Source: Thiotrichaceae bacterium (lineage in GTDB: Bacteria; Pseudomonadota; Gammaproteobacteria; Thiotrichales; Thiotrichaceae). Taken from it: a stretch of 47,032 nucleotides of DNA. The stretch's first letter is position 1, and every line of letters begins with the position of its first letter. Below are positions 8,511-19,244 of this stretch, in pieces. The position numbers and the translations under genes are program-made. The notes beneath the pieces were generated by a model. The model did no database searches, was not told where the DNA came from, and was given only the letters and a program-made list of their open reading frames with translations. The DNA lies in NCBI GenBank assembly GCA_026991755.1, contig JALXAX010000144.1, forward strand, positions 1 through 47,032, given 5' to 3'.

Positions 8511-8580
8511 TGTTTATCACTCCTTAATAAAATTATGATGCAACTACTTTCAACCTAGGTTCTAACATACTATAGCAAAA

Positions 8581-9783
8581 CTAATAGGGTTTCGCTGAGG
8601 CTGTTTGAAGGACTGATTGGCTTTTATCCAACAATAAATAAGCCCGACGTAAACCTGTAACCTGATTTGCCCAGTTACGCGCCCACTCACCCGTACCCGT
8701 GTAAAAATCAAGTCGTGAGTTGCCTTTAATCGCATTTCCTCTGTCTTGTGGAAACAGCAATCGCCATTCATAATTCAAGATATTACCTTGGTTATCAATT
8801 CGTGGGATTTCAGCTAACAACACTGCACCAAAAGGAATGAAGCTTGTATCTACTGCAACCGTATGACCAGGTATTAACTTCATACCTGATGCCGTCGATG
8901 CCATTTCATTACCTATCGAGAAATAAACATAGCGAGGGTTGGCTGCAAAAACTTCACTAATGGACTCAGGGTGCTGGTGTAACCATGCTGTAATCGCTCG
9001 ACGTGAAAGGTCACCATTAAGATAACCCCTGCTTTGCATATACTTTGCAATACTCTTAAAGTGTTTACCGTTAGAACCTGAATAGCGCAGGACCTTACGA
9101 GCACCATCCTCAAATACCAATACACCCGAACCTTGCATGTGAATATAAAACAAGTCTATTGCATCTCTAACCCATGCAATTTCTAGCCCTCTTCCCTCTA
9201 ATGCACCTTTATTGATATCAGCACGACTAAAAGTTCGTTGATTATCCATCGGATCACGATAAACAGGAAAACGATACTCATAAGAATAGTGTTTTCTCGC
9301 TTCAATTTCTGGTGTGTAGTAACCCGTAAACTTTGTCTTATTGCTGGTGTAATGGGATAAACTCACTAGCTCAAATTGATCTAATAAACTTTGCTGATTA
9401 TCCAACCAACGCAAGACACCATTTGCCGTATTAAGTAATTGACCACTACTAAGGTTTACCCCTTTATCAGCAAAACGTCTGTATCTAGGATATTTCTTTA
9501 GAAACTTAATTTGATTACTCAGACCTTCTCGTGTCGCTTTATTATTGACCACACAAGAGCTATTCATAATCGCTAATTGATTACAATCTACTGATGGTGA
9601 GACAGATGAGGTAAATGACTCTGAATAAAGCCCTTCAGATGAAGTATTCCATGAATCTGTGATTTCGACTTGCTCATAGCGAGACATCTGTTCACCGGCA
9701 TAATCCTTGGGGAGGAATTCTGCATGAATAGAAGTTATCGCCAAGCCAGCCATGAGCATTGCTGCTACATATCGGTTTAACAT
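8581..9783 (-). CDS. mltA: Membrane-bound lytic murein transglycosylase A-like
   Basis: This 400-residue MltA-family protein cleaves peptidoglycan glycan strands to 1,6-anhydro-muropeptides in the periplasm. It has a signal peptide ending near SIHA-EF. Unlike E. coli MltA it has no lipobox, so it may be soluble or differently attached. The MltA barrel includes KFTGYYTPEIEARK and the AWVRDAIDLFYIHMQGSG region. The C-terminal 3D domain has HTVAVDTSFIPFGAVLLAE and FPQDRGNAIKGNSRLDFY, which carries the conserved Asp residues of the active site. It belongs to a minus-strand murein cluster with the genes at 10090-10956 and 11308-12516. Confidence 0.93.
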   Translation of the reverse strand: MLNRYVAAMLMAGLAITSIHAEFLPKDYAGEQMSRYEQVEITDSWNTSSEGLYSESFTSSVSPSVDCNQLAIMNSSCVVNNKATREGLSNQIKFLKKYPRYRRFADKGVNLSSGQLLNTANGVLRWLDNQQSLLDQFELVSLSHYTSNKTKFTGYYTPEIEARKHYSYEYRFPVYRDPMDNQRTFSRADINKGALEGRGLEIAWVRDAIDLFYIHMQGSGVLVFEDGARKVLRYSGSNGKHFKSIAKYMQSRGYLNGDLSRRAITAWLHQHPESISEVFAANPRYVYFSIGNEMASTASGMKLIPGHTVAVDTSFIPFGAVLLAEIPRIDNQGNILNYEWRLLFPQDRGNAIKGNSRLDFYTGTGEWARNWANQVTGLRRAYLLLDKSQSVLQTASAKPY

Positions 9784-9928
9784 TTGACACCCTTATTTTT
9801 ATTATTGATAACCATGACTTTTTTGGGGAAAGTAACGGTTATTTGTTATTGGGATGTTAAGTATGCAGGATTCGTTTTATAAAAACTGGTTGAGCTGATG
9901 AAATGCAATTCTTAAATATTTATAAAGT

Positions 9929-9985
9929 GAGACCTTTGCACGAAAGATATAATGGATAAAGGCTTAACTTTCGTGCAAAGGTCTC
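9929..9985. repeat. 57-bp family C inverted repeat
   Basis: GAGACCTTTGCACGAAAG at 9929-9946 faces its exact inverse at 9968-9985. The pentamer AAAGT directly abuts both ends (9924-9928 and 9986-9990), consistent with a target duplication. It is a short relative of the 213-bp element at 10986-11198. No other feature was seen in 9784-9928. Confidence 0.75.
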
Positions 9986-10003
9986 AAAGTATTTATTCCC
10001 GGC

Positions 10004-10030
10004 AAAAAAATAGGGTGCTAATTGCACCCT
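10004..10030 (-). terminator. Rho-independent terminator of the lysozyme-like lipoprotein gene
   Basis: On the minus strand AGGGTGC and GCACCCT form a seven-base stem with a five-base loop, followed by a run of seven T residues. It lies about 60 bases after the stop of the gene at 10090-10956. Confidence 0.8.
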
Positions 10031-10071
10031 ACTTCCTAAAAGATGATAAACATCAACCTAAATGCCGTAAT

Positions 10072-10088
10072 GAAGTCACAGATTCAGG
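10072..10088. repeat. Solo end of family A element
   Basis: GAAGTCACAGATTCAGG differs by one base from the family A terminus. It is preceded by CCGTAAT, as in the right ends at 8051-8067 and 16172-16190. No partner end was found nearby, so it is probably a remnant. It abuts the stop codon of the next gene. Confidence 0.6.
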
Positions 10089-10089
10089 A

Positions 10090-10956
10090 TTAAAGCCTAC
10101 GGTAAGTATTCACACGGTTACGCCACCCTGCTAACCATCTAGCTTCATTATTTTGCGGTGGTGAATTTCTTACTCTACGAGCTAACACACCATAAGCCGC
10201 ATCGGCAAAATTATTTAATGCCTGTGGTCCAGGCTGGCTGGGGCGCATCGTTTCGAGCACTTGCAACATGCCCCAGTTCTGACCTCGATAGCCACCGCTA
10301 CGATTCAAACCTTCACCTTTAAAATTCACATAATCAATAAGTGGATACCAACCACCTGGCGTATTAGCCAACGCGTTAATGTTTTGCGCAACGAGTTTCT
10401 TTAGCTGAGGAGGTGTTGCTTTAACAAACCTCTGTAGCGCAAACTTGCTTCTCTCAACGATATGTTCAGCCTGTAAACCACGTGTTTGATATAAATAACT
10501 AATGAGTTGCTGTACTTGAGGAGTGTGTTTTACACGTTCCAGCTCTTGCTTTGTATACCAGGGCGCGCCACGAGCCACTGCAAAAGTCACCCACGGAGGA
10601 GGTGGAGCACCACGACTAGTCATATATTCGATCAGCTTGGGAAAACTATTACCAAAGCGTTGTTTTCTTCCTGCGGGATACCACGTGTAGTGTCCAATCC
10701 CCATTGCCGCAAAATCTTCTCCGACATTCCAATGAACGAGCTTATTTCTATCTCCGCCTGCTTCATTGATAAAAATCTTTTCACCAATTCTACGCATTTC
10801 AGCTGCATCAGGTCCCATGGAAATAGTGGGACCAGTACCTGCTTCAGGGATGATCCCTCCTGCTTCAGGGACGGTTTGACCAAACTGATTAAGACTACAA
10901 CCTGAAATGGTGGTTGCAAAAAAAAGGACTAGCCCAACACTCAACACTCTTTTCAT
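10090..10956 (-). CDS. Lysozyme-like lipoprotein of unknown function
   Basis: The chosen start is the ATG at 10956, preceded by AAGGAAG. A start 42 bases further upstream would run into the repeat at 10986. The 288-residue product has a lipobox (TISGC) and should be lipid-anchored. Residues following FINEAGG and MGIGHYTWYP are reminiscent of lysozyme-like hydrolases, with the Glu of NEAGG as a candidate catalytic residue. The C-terminal part has a YVNFKGEG and GQNWGMLQVLE segment typical of an uncharacterised exported family. It is encoded between two lytic transglycosylase genes, which supports a cell-wall role. That role is inference, because no enzyme of this exact family is recognised here. 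Confidence 0.8.
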   Translation of the reverse strand: MKRVLSVGLVLFFATTISGCSLNQFGQTVPEAGGIIPEAGTGPTISMGPDAAEMRRIGEKIFINEAGGDRNKLVHWNVGEDFAAMGIGHYTWYPAGRKQRFGNSFPKLIEYMTSRGAPPPPWVTFAVARGAPWYTKQELERVKHTPQVQQLISYLYQTRGLQAEHIVERSKFALQRFVKATPPQLKKLVAQNINALANTPGGWYPLIDYVNFKGEGLNRSGGYRGQNWGMLQVLETMRPSQPGPQALNNFADAAYGVLARRVRNSPPQNNEARWLAGWRNRVNTYRRL

Positions 10957-10985
10957 ACTACTTCCTTGAATTATTTCCATTATAT

Positions 10986-11198
10986 GAGACCTTTGCATGA
11001 AAGGATGGCGAGAGAAAAATGAGCGTAATTTTCTCTATTTTTGCTAAAAAAGAGGGTAATAGCCGAGCTATTGGCCGAATTTTTAGCAGAAATAGAGGAA
11101 ATTCAAGCCATTTTTTAGTGAGCTTGCCGTTTTATTAAAAACGGTCAACTCAATTATTAAGCTTGCTATATCCGTCATATCTTTCGTGCAAAGGTCTC
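10986..11198. mobile_element. 213-bp family C MITE-like element
   Basis: The left end GAGACCTTTGCATGAAAG (10986-11003) and the right end CTTTCGTGCAAAGGTCTC (11181-11198) are inverted copies with one mismatch. The interior has no open frame. It contains a second pairing between TTTCTCTATTTTTGCTAAAA near 11030 and TTTTAGCAGAAATAGAGGAA near 11081. No clear target duplication was found. The termini resemble those of IS5-type insertion sequences, but no matching active copy is in the window. Confidence 0.75.
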
Positions 11199-11307
11199 TT
11201 AAACTTTTTTACATCTCTTAATGTAGCACTTCGTTACCTATAATGCCTGTTTATATATAAACCATTCTATAAAAACAAATGGCCATTTAGCTAAAAAAAA
11301 CGAAAGA

Positions 11308-12516
11308 CTATCTCAATAAATCAAGAATACTTTCATTAACATAGCCATCTGCGGGGATACCCATATCTTTTTGCCAAGCTCTCAATGCCTGTCGAGTGTT
11401 CGGGCCTATCTTCCCGTCAACACCACCCGTATCATACCCAAGTACAGTCAGCAGAAACTGTAGATCTTTTTTCTCAGTAAAGCTTAGTGTTGCATCTTTA
11501 CGAGGCCACTCTGCAATGAGCTCTTTACCACCACGAATACGATCACCTAAATAGCCTACAGCTAACGCATAAGCATCAGAATTATTATATTGTTTAATGA
11601 CTTGAAAGTTTTTAAAGGTTAAGAATACAGGACCTTTATGTCCTGCAGGCATAAATATTCGTGCATCCTTCTCATCCAGACCATTAAGAGGCCTACCATC
11701 TGCTCGGAGTACGCCATCTTTCGCCCACTCAGCCACAGACAACCACACCGTTGGAGAAGCTAACTCCCAATTAAACTCATCGGGTAATTTAACTTCGATA
11801 CCCCAAGGCTGATTTTCCTTCCAACCGGCTTCTTTCAAATAGTTGGAGGTAGAGGCAAAAACATCGTCCAAGCTATTCCATAAATCTTTACGATCTACAT
11901 TATCAAAATTAACAGCAAATTTTTCGTATGTAGAAGGCATAAACTGGGTATGCCCCATTGCTCCCGCCCAAGAACCTTTTAGTTCTTTCACATCATAGTG
12001 ATCATTTTGGATAATTCTTAGCGCGGCGGCTAACTCTGACTGGAAAAAATCCCTACGCTCACTGGCATATGCCAAGGACGCTAAAGACCTAACGACTTGA
12101 TAACGACCAAAGTTTTTACCATAGCTACTTTCCAGCCCCCATATTGCCACGATATATTCGGGCTGAATGCCATAGGTTTTTTCAATTCGAGCCAACAGCT
12201 CATGATGGCGTGCGAGTAATCTTCGGCCTTTACGAATTCGCTTATTTGAGGCTGCAGTATCAAGGTATTCCCAAACCGATTTACTAAATTCGGGCTGCTT
12301 GGAAATAAATTTTATGACACTAGGATCAAGTTTAATCCCTGCAAAAACATCATTTAAGGTTTTTTTACTGACATTGTTTTCTAATGCATAGTTATAAAAA
12401 TCAGCTTTCCACTGATTAAAACTGACATCACTATGATCGGGGGTTTCAGCAGCAGCTGAAAACCAAAAGAGTACTCCCACAATCCAGTATTTAATGTATT
12501 TTCTTTTTATAAACAC
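11308..12516 (-). CDS. mltB: MltB-family lytic murein transglycosylase with PG-binding domain
   Basis: This 402-residue secreted protein belongs to the MltB/SltB family (GH103), which cleaves glycan strands in the periplasm. A signal peptide covers residues 1-23. The catalytic Glu is residue 129 in AIWGLESSYG, followed by the family motifs SWAGAMGHTQFMPSTY and GGKELIAEWP. Residues 345-402 form a peptidoglycan-binding type 1 domain with GGVDGKIGPNTRQALRAWQ. No lipobox is present, so it resembles the soluble MltB relatives. It lies 72 bases downstream of lptE on the same strand and may be co-transcribed with it. Confidence 0.95.
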   Translation of the reverse strand: MFIKRKYIKYWIVGVLFWFSAAAETPDHSDVSFNQWKADFYNYALENNVSKKTLNDVFAGIKLDPSVIKFISKQPEFSKSVWEYLDTAASNKRIRKGRRLLARHHELLARIEKTYGIQPEYIVAIWGLESSYGKNFGRYQVVRSLASLAYASERRDFFQSELAAALRIIQNDHYDVKELKGSWAGAMGHTQFMPSTYEKFAVNFDNVDRKDLWNSLDDVFASTSNYLKEAGWKENQPWGIEVKLPDEFNWELASPTVWLSVAEWAKDGVLRADGRPLNGLDEKDARIFMPAGHKGPVFLTFKNFQVIKQYNNSDAYALAVGYLGDRIRGGKELIAEWPRKDATLSFTEKKDLQFLLTVLGYDTGGVDGKIGPNTRQALRAWQKDMGIPADGYVNESILDLLR

Positions 12517-12588
12517 AAGACTCTCAACGCTACTTATTTATTCATTTTCTTGTTCTTACAACCAACTATCAATCAGAATTGTAACTAC

Positions 12589-13236
12589 TCAGAATTTAGG
12601 GTTCCCATATTGTAGTCTTAACATCACTTGTCTAGCTGCGTTCTTACGCAGCTCATCTTTAATCAGACGCTCTTCTTCTATTTTACCTAAAACAAATGCA
12701 GAATCGTAAATTTGTATCTTATCAAGATTAATCTTACTAGAGGGTATTAATTCGCGATAAGTTGATTTTATCACCGAGCCAGAGCTAACAGAGGCAGAGC
12801 TAACAGAGGTAGAGTTCACTGGGATAGACTTTACAGATGACTCCGAGGAAGTAGCAGCTGAAGAGCTCGCTGATAAATCAAACCGTAAGAAAATTAAATA
12901 TTCCCGTACTTCACGATTAGGGCCATAACCTGCAACACGCTTACCTTCTTGATAATTGCTCAGCTGGACAATAGCAGTTGCCTGGTTAGGGTCAGATACT
13001 AACTCACTACCCACCTCACGTAATTTGCTTTGTAGGGTTTGACCAAATGCACTCGTTGCAGAAGTGCCTTGTAAATAAATTTTCTTATACACAACAGGCA
13101 AAACCGTACTACCACGAAGATGAAAAGATTCGCCACTACAAGAAGATAATAAAATACCCAACACGAATAGGGGTAACATCACTTTTAATCGAGTAACGGT
13201 CACTTTGTTATATTCACCTGTTGCGAACCTAAACAT
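12589..13236 (-). CDS. lptE: LPS-assembly lipoprotein LptE
   Basis: LptE plugs LptD in the outer membrane and helps insert lipopolysaccharide. The start at 13236 (MFRFATGEY) is chosen because AAAGGAAAA precedes it. A longer frame upstream merely reads through the repeat cluster. An alternative start is the Met at 13179, just before the signal MLPLFVLGILLSSC. The lipobox LSSC gives the lipidated Cys. FHLRGSTVLP and VVYKKIYLQG fit the LptE N-terminus. A Ser/Ala/Val-rich insertion (about residues 145-175) lengthens the protein beyond the usual size and looks low-complexity. Location directly after leuS is the conserved leuS-lptE arrangement, but holA does not follow. Confidence 0.88.
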   Translation of the reverse strand: MFRFATGEYNKVTVTRLKVMLPLFVLGILLSSCSGESFHLRGSTVLPVVYKKIYLQGTSATSAFGQTLQSKLREVGSELVSDPNQATAIVQLSNYQEGKRVAGYGPNREVREYLIFLRFDLSASSSAATSSESSVKSIPVNSTSVSSASVSSGSVIKSTYRELIPSSKINLDKIQIYDSAFVLGKIEEERLIKDELRKNAARQVMLRLQYGNPKF

Positions 13237-13266
13237 GCACTTTTCCTTTATTAGTCGGCCATTCTG

Positions 13267-13443
13267 GGTTGCTCCCTTCGGGCGAGCCAGAAAGCGGCCA
13301 TCCGCGTCGTTGCCCCTTTTGTGAAGGGAACAACCATTCACAGCAAGACGTGTCTAGCAGCTAACCACGTTGTTGCATCTTTTGTGAAGGGAACAACCAT
13401 TCCCTGCAAGATGCGCCTAGCGGCTAACCGCTTCCTGACTCGC
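13267..13443. repeat. 63-bp tandem repeat and partial inverted copy
   Basis: Two direct copies of 63 bases occupy 13318-13380 and 13381-13443. Each begins TTTGTGAAGGGAACAACC and contains CTAGCNGCTAACC. Before them, GGGTTGCTCCCTTC at 13267-13280 is a near-inverse of GAAGGGAACAACC, so the cluster can fold. It lies between leuS and lptE on their shared transcript. The repeats are not CRISPR-like, because no unique spacers exist. Confidence 0.8.
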
Positions 13444-13474
13444 TGTATTTCATCAAACCTAAGTTGATGGAGTA

Positions 13475-16075
<2,601 letters not shown>

Positions 16076-16144
16076 TTACACTCGTTTTACATACTTTTTG
16101 CATAGCTTCCGGCATGGATTTTAGCTTTGCTTGTATTATTTTAG

Positions 16145-16190
16145 CCTGAATCCGTGGCTTCACTGGCCGTAGTGAAGTCACGGATTCAGG
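16145..16190. mobile_element. 46-bp family A element with 5-bp duplication
   Basis: CCTGAATCCGTGGCTTCAC (16145-16163) and GTGAAGTCACGGATTCAGG (16172-16190) are inverted with one mismatch around an eight-base centre. TTTAG directly abuts both ends (16140-16144 and 16191-16195). This is the internally deleted form of the 162-bp element at 7906. It lies upstream of leuS and ctaA. Apart from it, 16070-16394 shows only AT-rich sequence that must carry the divergent leuS and ctaA promoters. Confidence 0.78.
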
Positions 16191-16394
16191 TTTAGGACAG
16201 GTGAGAATAACGGTTATTACCCTGATGTTCCAGCATTAGATATGCCGTTTTCACTACTCCATTCAGCACAATAAACATGTTAATCACTATGGCGTCGATT
16301 CTATAATTTGAGACACAGAATATAAAACTTGAGCTATATCATTTATAACTATGATACAGTCTACGCAGTTCACCCCCAAACACCTCTAAATTTT

Positions 16395-17387
16395 ATGGCT
16401 AACAATATTAATTTTTACTCAAATTTACTCAAATTTGCTGTTCTTTTAGCGCTCATCGTTGTTGTTTTAGGCGCCTATACTCGACTTTCTGATGCAGGCC
16501 TTGGTTGCCCCGATTGGCCTGGTTGCTATGGACATTTAAGCGTTCCTGAACAATTGCATGATTCCAATTTCGAGCGCCCTTTAGAACAGGGTAAAGCTTG
16601 GAAAGAAATGATCCATCGCTATGTGGCTGGCACACTTGGCTTAGTAATATTACTGGTTTTAGCGCTTGTCATTCGACGTAAACCTCGAAATTATCAATCA
16701 GCTATTTTACCAATTCTTTTAGTGCTAACCGTTGTCTTCCAGGCTCTTCTCGGCATGTGGACCGTCACCCTGCTGCTCAGCCCTATTATTGTGTCTGCAC
16801 ATTTAATTGGCGGCTTTACCACGCTTTCGCTTATTTGGTGGCTATTGTTAAACCAAATAAACCCACCGCATGGCTACGGTTACACCACTAATACCCCAAG
16901 AAGTTTAAAGTTCTGGGCATTACTCGGATTGCTATTAGTCATCATGCAGATTTTATTAGGTGGCTGGACAAGCACCAATTATGCAGCGCTTGCCTGTGGG
17001 TCAGATTTTCCAACATGTGCTGGTCAATGGTGGCCCGCCATGAATTTCGCTGAGGGTTTCGCGTTAACTCATGAGAGTGGCACCAACTATGAATTTGGAA
17101 AACTAGAGGCTACTGCACGTACCGCTATCCAAGTCATGCACCGTATTGGGGCACTCGTTGTCTTTATCTATATACTAACTTTGAGTACCAAACTTATTCG
17201 CTCTTCAGCAAACCATCTTAATAGTTTAGGCCTTATCTTATTAGTCTTGTTATTACTTCAAGTCAGCCTTGGCATTATGAATGTAATACTTAGCCTACCC
17301 ATTGGTATTGCCGTTACACATAACCTTATAGCAGCATTGTTACTGCTAACAATCTTAGCTGTTAACCATAGGGCGTGGAAGAGCTAA
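16395..17387 (+). CDS. ctaA: Haem A synthase CtaA/Cox15
   Basis: CtaA oxidises the C8 methyl of haem O to a formyl group, giving haem A for aa3-type oxidases. The ATG at 16395 (MANNINFYSN) is preferred because a more upstream TTG would add an unsupported leader. The 330-residue product has eight predicted membrane segments. Conserved features are GLGCPDWPGCYG and CGSDFPTC, the two cysteine pairs of the periplasmic loops. Haem-ligating histidines appear in MIHRYVAGTLGL, SAHLIGGFTTLSL, MHRIGALVV and VTHNLIAALLL. It is followed by a Sco-like gene and ctaB, forming a haem A and oxidase maturation cluster. The oxidase subunit genes are not in the window. Confidence 0.94.
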   Translation: MANNINFYSNLLKFAVLLALIVVVLGAYTRLSDAGLGCPDWPGCYGHLSVPEQLHDSNFERPLEQGKAWKEMIHRYVAGTLGLVILLVLALVIRRKPRNYQSAILPILLVLTVVFQALLGMWTVTLLLSPIIVSAHLIGGFTTLSLIWWLLLNQINPPHGYGYTTNTPRSLKFWALLGLLLVIMQILLGGWTSTNYAALACGSDFPTCAGQWWPAMNFAEGFALTHESGTNYEFGKLEATARTAIQVMHRIGALVVFIYILTLSTKLIRSSANHLNSLGLILLVLLLLQVSLGIMNVILSLPIGIAVTHNLIAALLLLTILAVNHRAWKS

Positions 17388-17473
17388 CAACGCATCAATT
17401 AAAAAAGATCTACTCGACTAGATCTTTCACATTATTCATCTAAAAACTCTTATTATTGATATTTAAGGAAACT

Positions 17474-18046
17474 ATGGATCAGGGAAAAAAATCACTTCTA
17501 GCGCTAGTTTTTGTTTTTGTAGCGCCTGTCTTACTTGGCTCGTTACTTTTTTTCAATAAAGAAAAATTGGGCATTAATTCAACGGTCAATTACGGAGAGC
17601 TAATTATTCCAGCTAAGCTGACTCAAACAGAAGGTTTAACACACAACGGCAAACCCGCTCTTGCCGAACAGGCTCTTAGTAAACGCTGGACATTACTTTA
17701 TATCGAACCCAATGAATGTGATGCTTTTTGCCAAGACCGATTACTGCTGATAAAAAATGTTAGGTTGTTACTCAATGAAGAAATGAGACGAGTTAGAATC
17801 ACTTTTATCACGCCTCCAGCCAGCACTGAAGCCGCCATACAACAGAAATATTCTGAATTAGTGATTCGGCATATTGATTCTAGTGAGTCTGTTTTCCTCA
17901 AGCAATTCCCTCAACTGGATAAAAGACCTATTTACTTGCTAGACCCGCTTGGCAATATGATGATGCTGTACCCTCAAGAAAAACCCAGTCATAAAGCTAT
18001 GATTAAAGATCTAAAGCGCCTGTTAAAATATTCTCGCGTAGGTTAG
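17474..18046 (+). CDS. Sco-like cytochrome oxidase assembly protein
   Basis: The ATG at 17474 is chosen because AAGGA lies five bases upstream. The 190-residue product has one N-terminal membrane anchor (about residues 6-27) and a thioredoxin-like periplasmic domain. Residues 82-86 read CDAFC, the CxxxC copper motif of Sco/SenC proteins. The segment IYLLDPLGNMMMLY matches their late beta-strand. The N-terminal half is shorter and more divergent than classical Sco1, and the distal copper-ligand His is not obvious. It lies between ctaA and ctaB, where accessory oxidase genes commonly occur. It may deliver copper or reduce the CuA site. Copper binding is inference. Confidence 0.75.
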   Translation: MDQGKKSLLALVFVFVAPVLLGSLLFFNKEKLGINSTVNYGELIIPAKLTQTEGLTHNGKPALAEQALSKRWTLLYIEPNECDAFCQDRLLLIKNVRLLLNEEMRRVRITFITPPASTEAAIQQKYSELVIRHIDSSESVFLKQFPQLDKRPIYLLDPLGNMMMLYPQEKPSHKAMIKDLKRLLKYSRVG

Positions 18047-18063
18047 GGGCTAGGCTAAACATT

Positions 18064-18960
18064 ATGAATAACAAAAAACCCACTATCGCTGATTATTTTT
18101 CCCTGTGTAAAGTTAAAGTGGTTGCACTTATTATGCTCACCGCTGTGGTCGGCATGTTTTTGGCTACAGACGCATTACCCCCGTGGCACCTGGTTATTCT
18201 AGGTTCTATTGGTATTGGTTTTGCTTCTATGTCGGCTGCGGCATTTAATCACATCATTGATCAAAAAATTGATGAAGAAATGAATCGCACAAAAAAACGC
18301 CCTTTACCTGAAGGTAAAATTACCACACCCAAGGCCATCATTTTTGGTGCTTCACTAGGTATTATTGGCATAGGCACGTTGATTGTAGGTGTCAACATGC
18401 TAACCGCAGTACTGACTTTCTTTGCGCTTATTGGTTATGCTGTCTTTTATACGTTGTACTTAAAACGTGCTACTCCACAAAATATTGTTATTGGTGGCGC
18501 TGCGGGTGCGGCTCCTCCGCTACTAGGCTGGACATCGATTACAAACTCAGTTGATGCAGGCGCATTATTATTGTTTTTGATTATTTTTATTTGGACGCCA
18601 CCCCATTTCTGGGCACTAGCTATACATCGCAGAAAAGAATATGCAAAAGTGAATATCCCCATGTTACCCGTCACTCACGGGCACTTATATACACGAGTGC
18701 AAATCTTGCTTTACACTATTCTATTAGTGATTATTTCTATATTCCCTTATTTGGGCGGTATGAGTGGGCTTATTTACTTGGCGGGAGCATTGCTATTAGG
18801 CTTCGGGTTCTTGTATTTTGCAGTACAACTTTTAAGATCGCCCGACGATAAAAGCCTACCTATGCGAACATTCGGCTATTCAATCAATTATCTTATGATA
18901 TTGTTTGTGATTCTTTTGGTAGATCATTATTACTCATTTCATCTAAGCGACTTCATGTAG
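18064..18960 (+). CDS. ctaB: Protohaem IX farnesyltransferase (haem O synthase)
   Basis: This 298-residue UbiA-superfamily membrane enzyme adds a farnesyl chain to haem B, giving haem O, the substrate of CtaA. The prenyl-diphosphate motif reads NHIIDQKIDEEMNRTKKRPL, with the expected aspartates and the following Arg-Pro-Leu. The second motif includes YTLYLKRATPQNIVIGGAAG. PPHFWALAIHRRKEY is a further family signature. About nine membrane segments are expected. It starts 17 bases after the Sco-like gene and should be in the same operon. Confidence 0.96.
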   Translation: MNNKKPTIADYFSLCKVKVVALIMLTAVVGMFLATDALPPWHLVILGSIGIGFASMSAAAFNHIIDQKIDEEMNRTKKRPLPEGKITTPKAIIFGASLGIIGIGTLIVGVNMLTAVLTFFALIGYAVFYTLYLKRATPQNIVIGGAAGAAPPLLGWTSITNSVDAGALLLFLIIFIWTPPHFWALAIHRRKEYAKVNIPMLPVTHGHLYTRVQILLYTILLVIISIFPYLGGMSGLIYLAGALLLGFGFLYFAVQLLRSPDDKSLPMRTFGYSINYLMILFVILLVDHYYSFHLSDFM

Positions 18961-19021
18961 CTACATTTTAATATCTTAAAGCTAATAATAATCAACTACC
19001 TGCAACAACAGGACACACTGT

Positions 19022-19204
19022 ATGGAATTTCTAAAAGTACTCAAAAGCGTCATGTCAGCCATGATTGGCGTACAAAACAAAAAAAACTTACAAGAAGACT
19101 TCTCTAAAAGTAGCCCTATTCCCTTTATTATTGCGGGGATAATTATGACGCTCGTGTTTATTTTTAGTGTGTATTTTGTTGTCCAGTTAGCATTACCTGA
19201 ATAA
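19022..19204 (+). CDS. DUF2970 small membrane protein
   Basis: The 60-residue protein fits the DUF2970 family. It has a short amphipathic N-terminus with SVMSAMIGVQNKKNLQEDF, then SPIPFIIAGII and a single C-terminal membrane helix. Members are often encoded near cytochrome oxidase genes, as here behind ctaB. Function is unknown. The 61-base gap leaves operon membership likely. Confidence 0.85.
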   Translation: MEFLKVLKSVMSAMIGVQNKKNLQEDFSKSSPIPFIIAGIIMTLVFIFSVYFVVQLALPE

Positions 19205-19244
19205 ATCTACCACTTAAGCTCTAGCCAACTAAGCCCTAACTCAG

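Noticed and set aside
9952-10134. 60-codon plus-strand frame
   Set aside because: It runs across a family C repeat arm, a terminator and a family A end; no protein character.
13237-13341. N-terminal extension of lptE
   Set aside because: It reads through the repeat cluster and would bury the signal peptide; the start at 13236 has a good ribosome-binding site.
13318-13443. Short repeats that might be a CRISPR array
   Set aside because: The copies are directly adjacent with no unique spacers, and no cas genes are present.
16329-16394. TTG start extending ctaA by 22 residues
   Set aside because: The extra residues are not typical of the family and there is no ribosome-binding site; ATG 16395 fits the conserved N-terminus.
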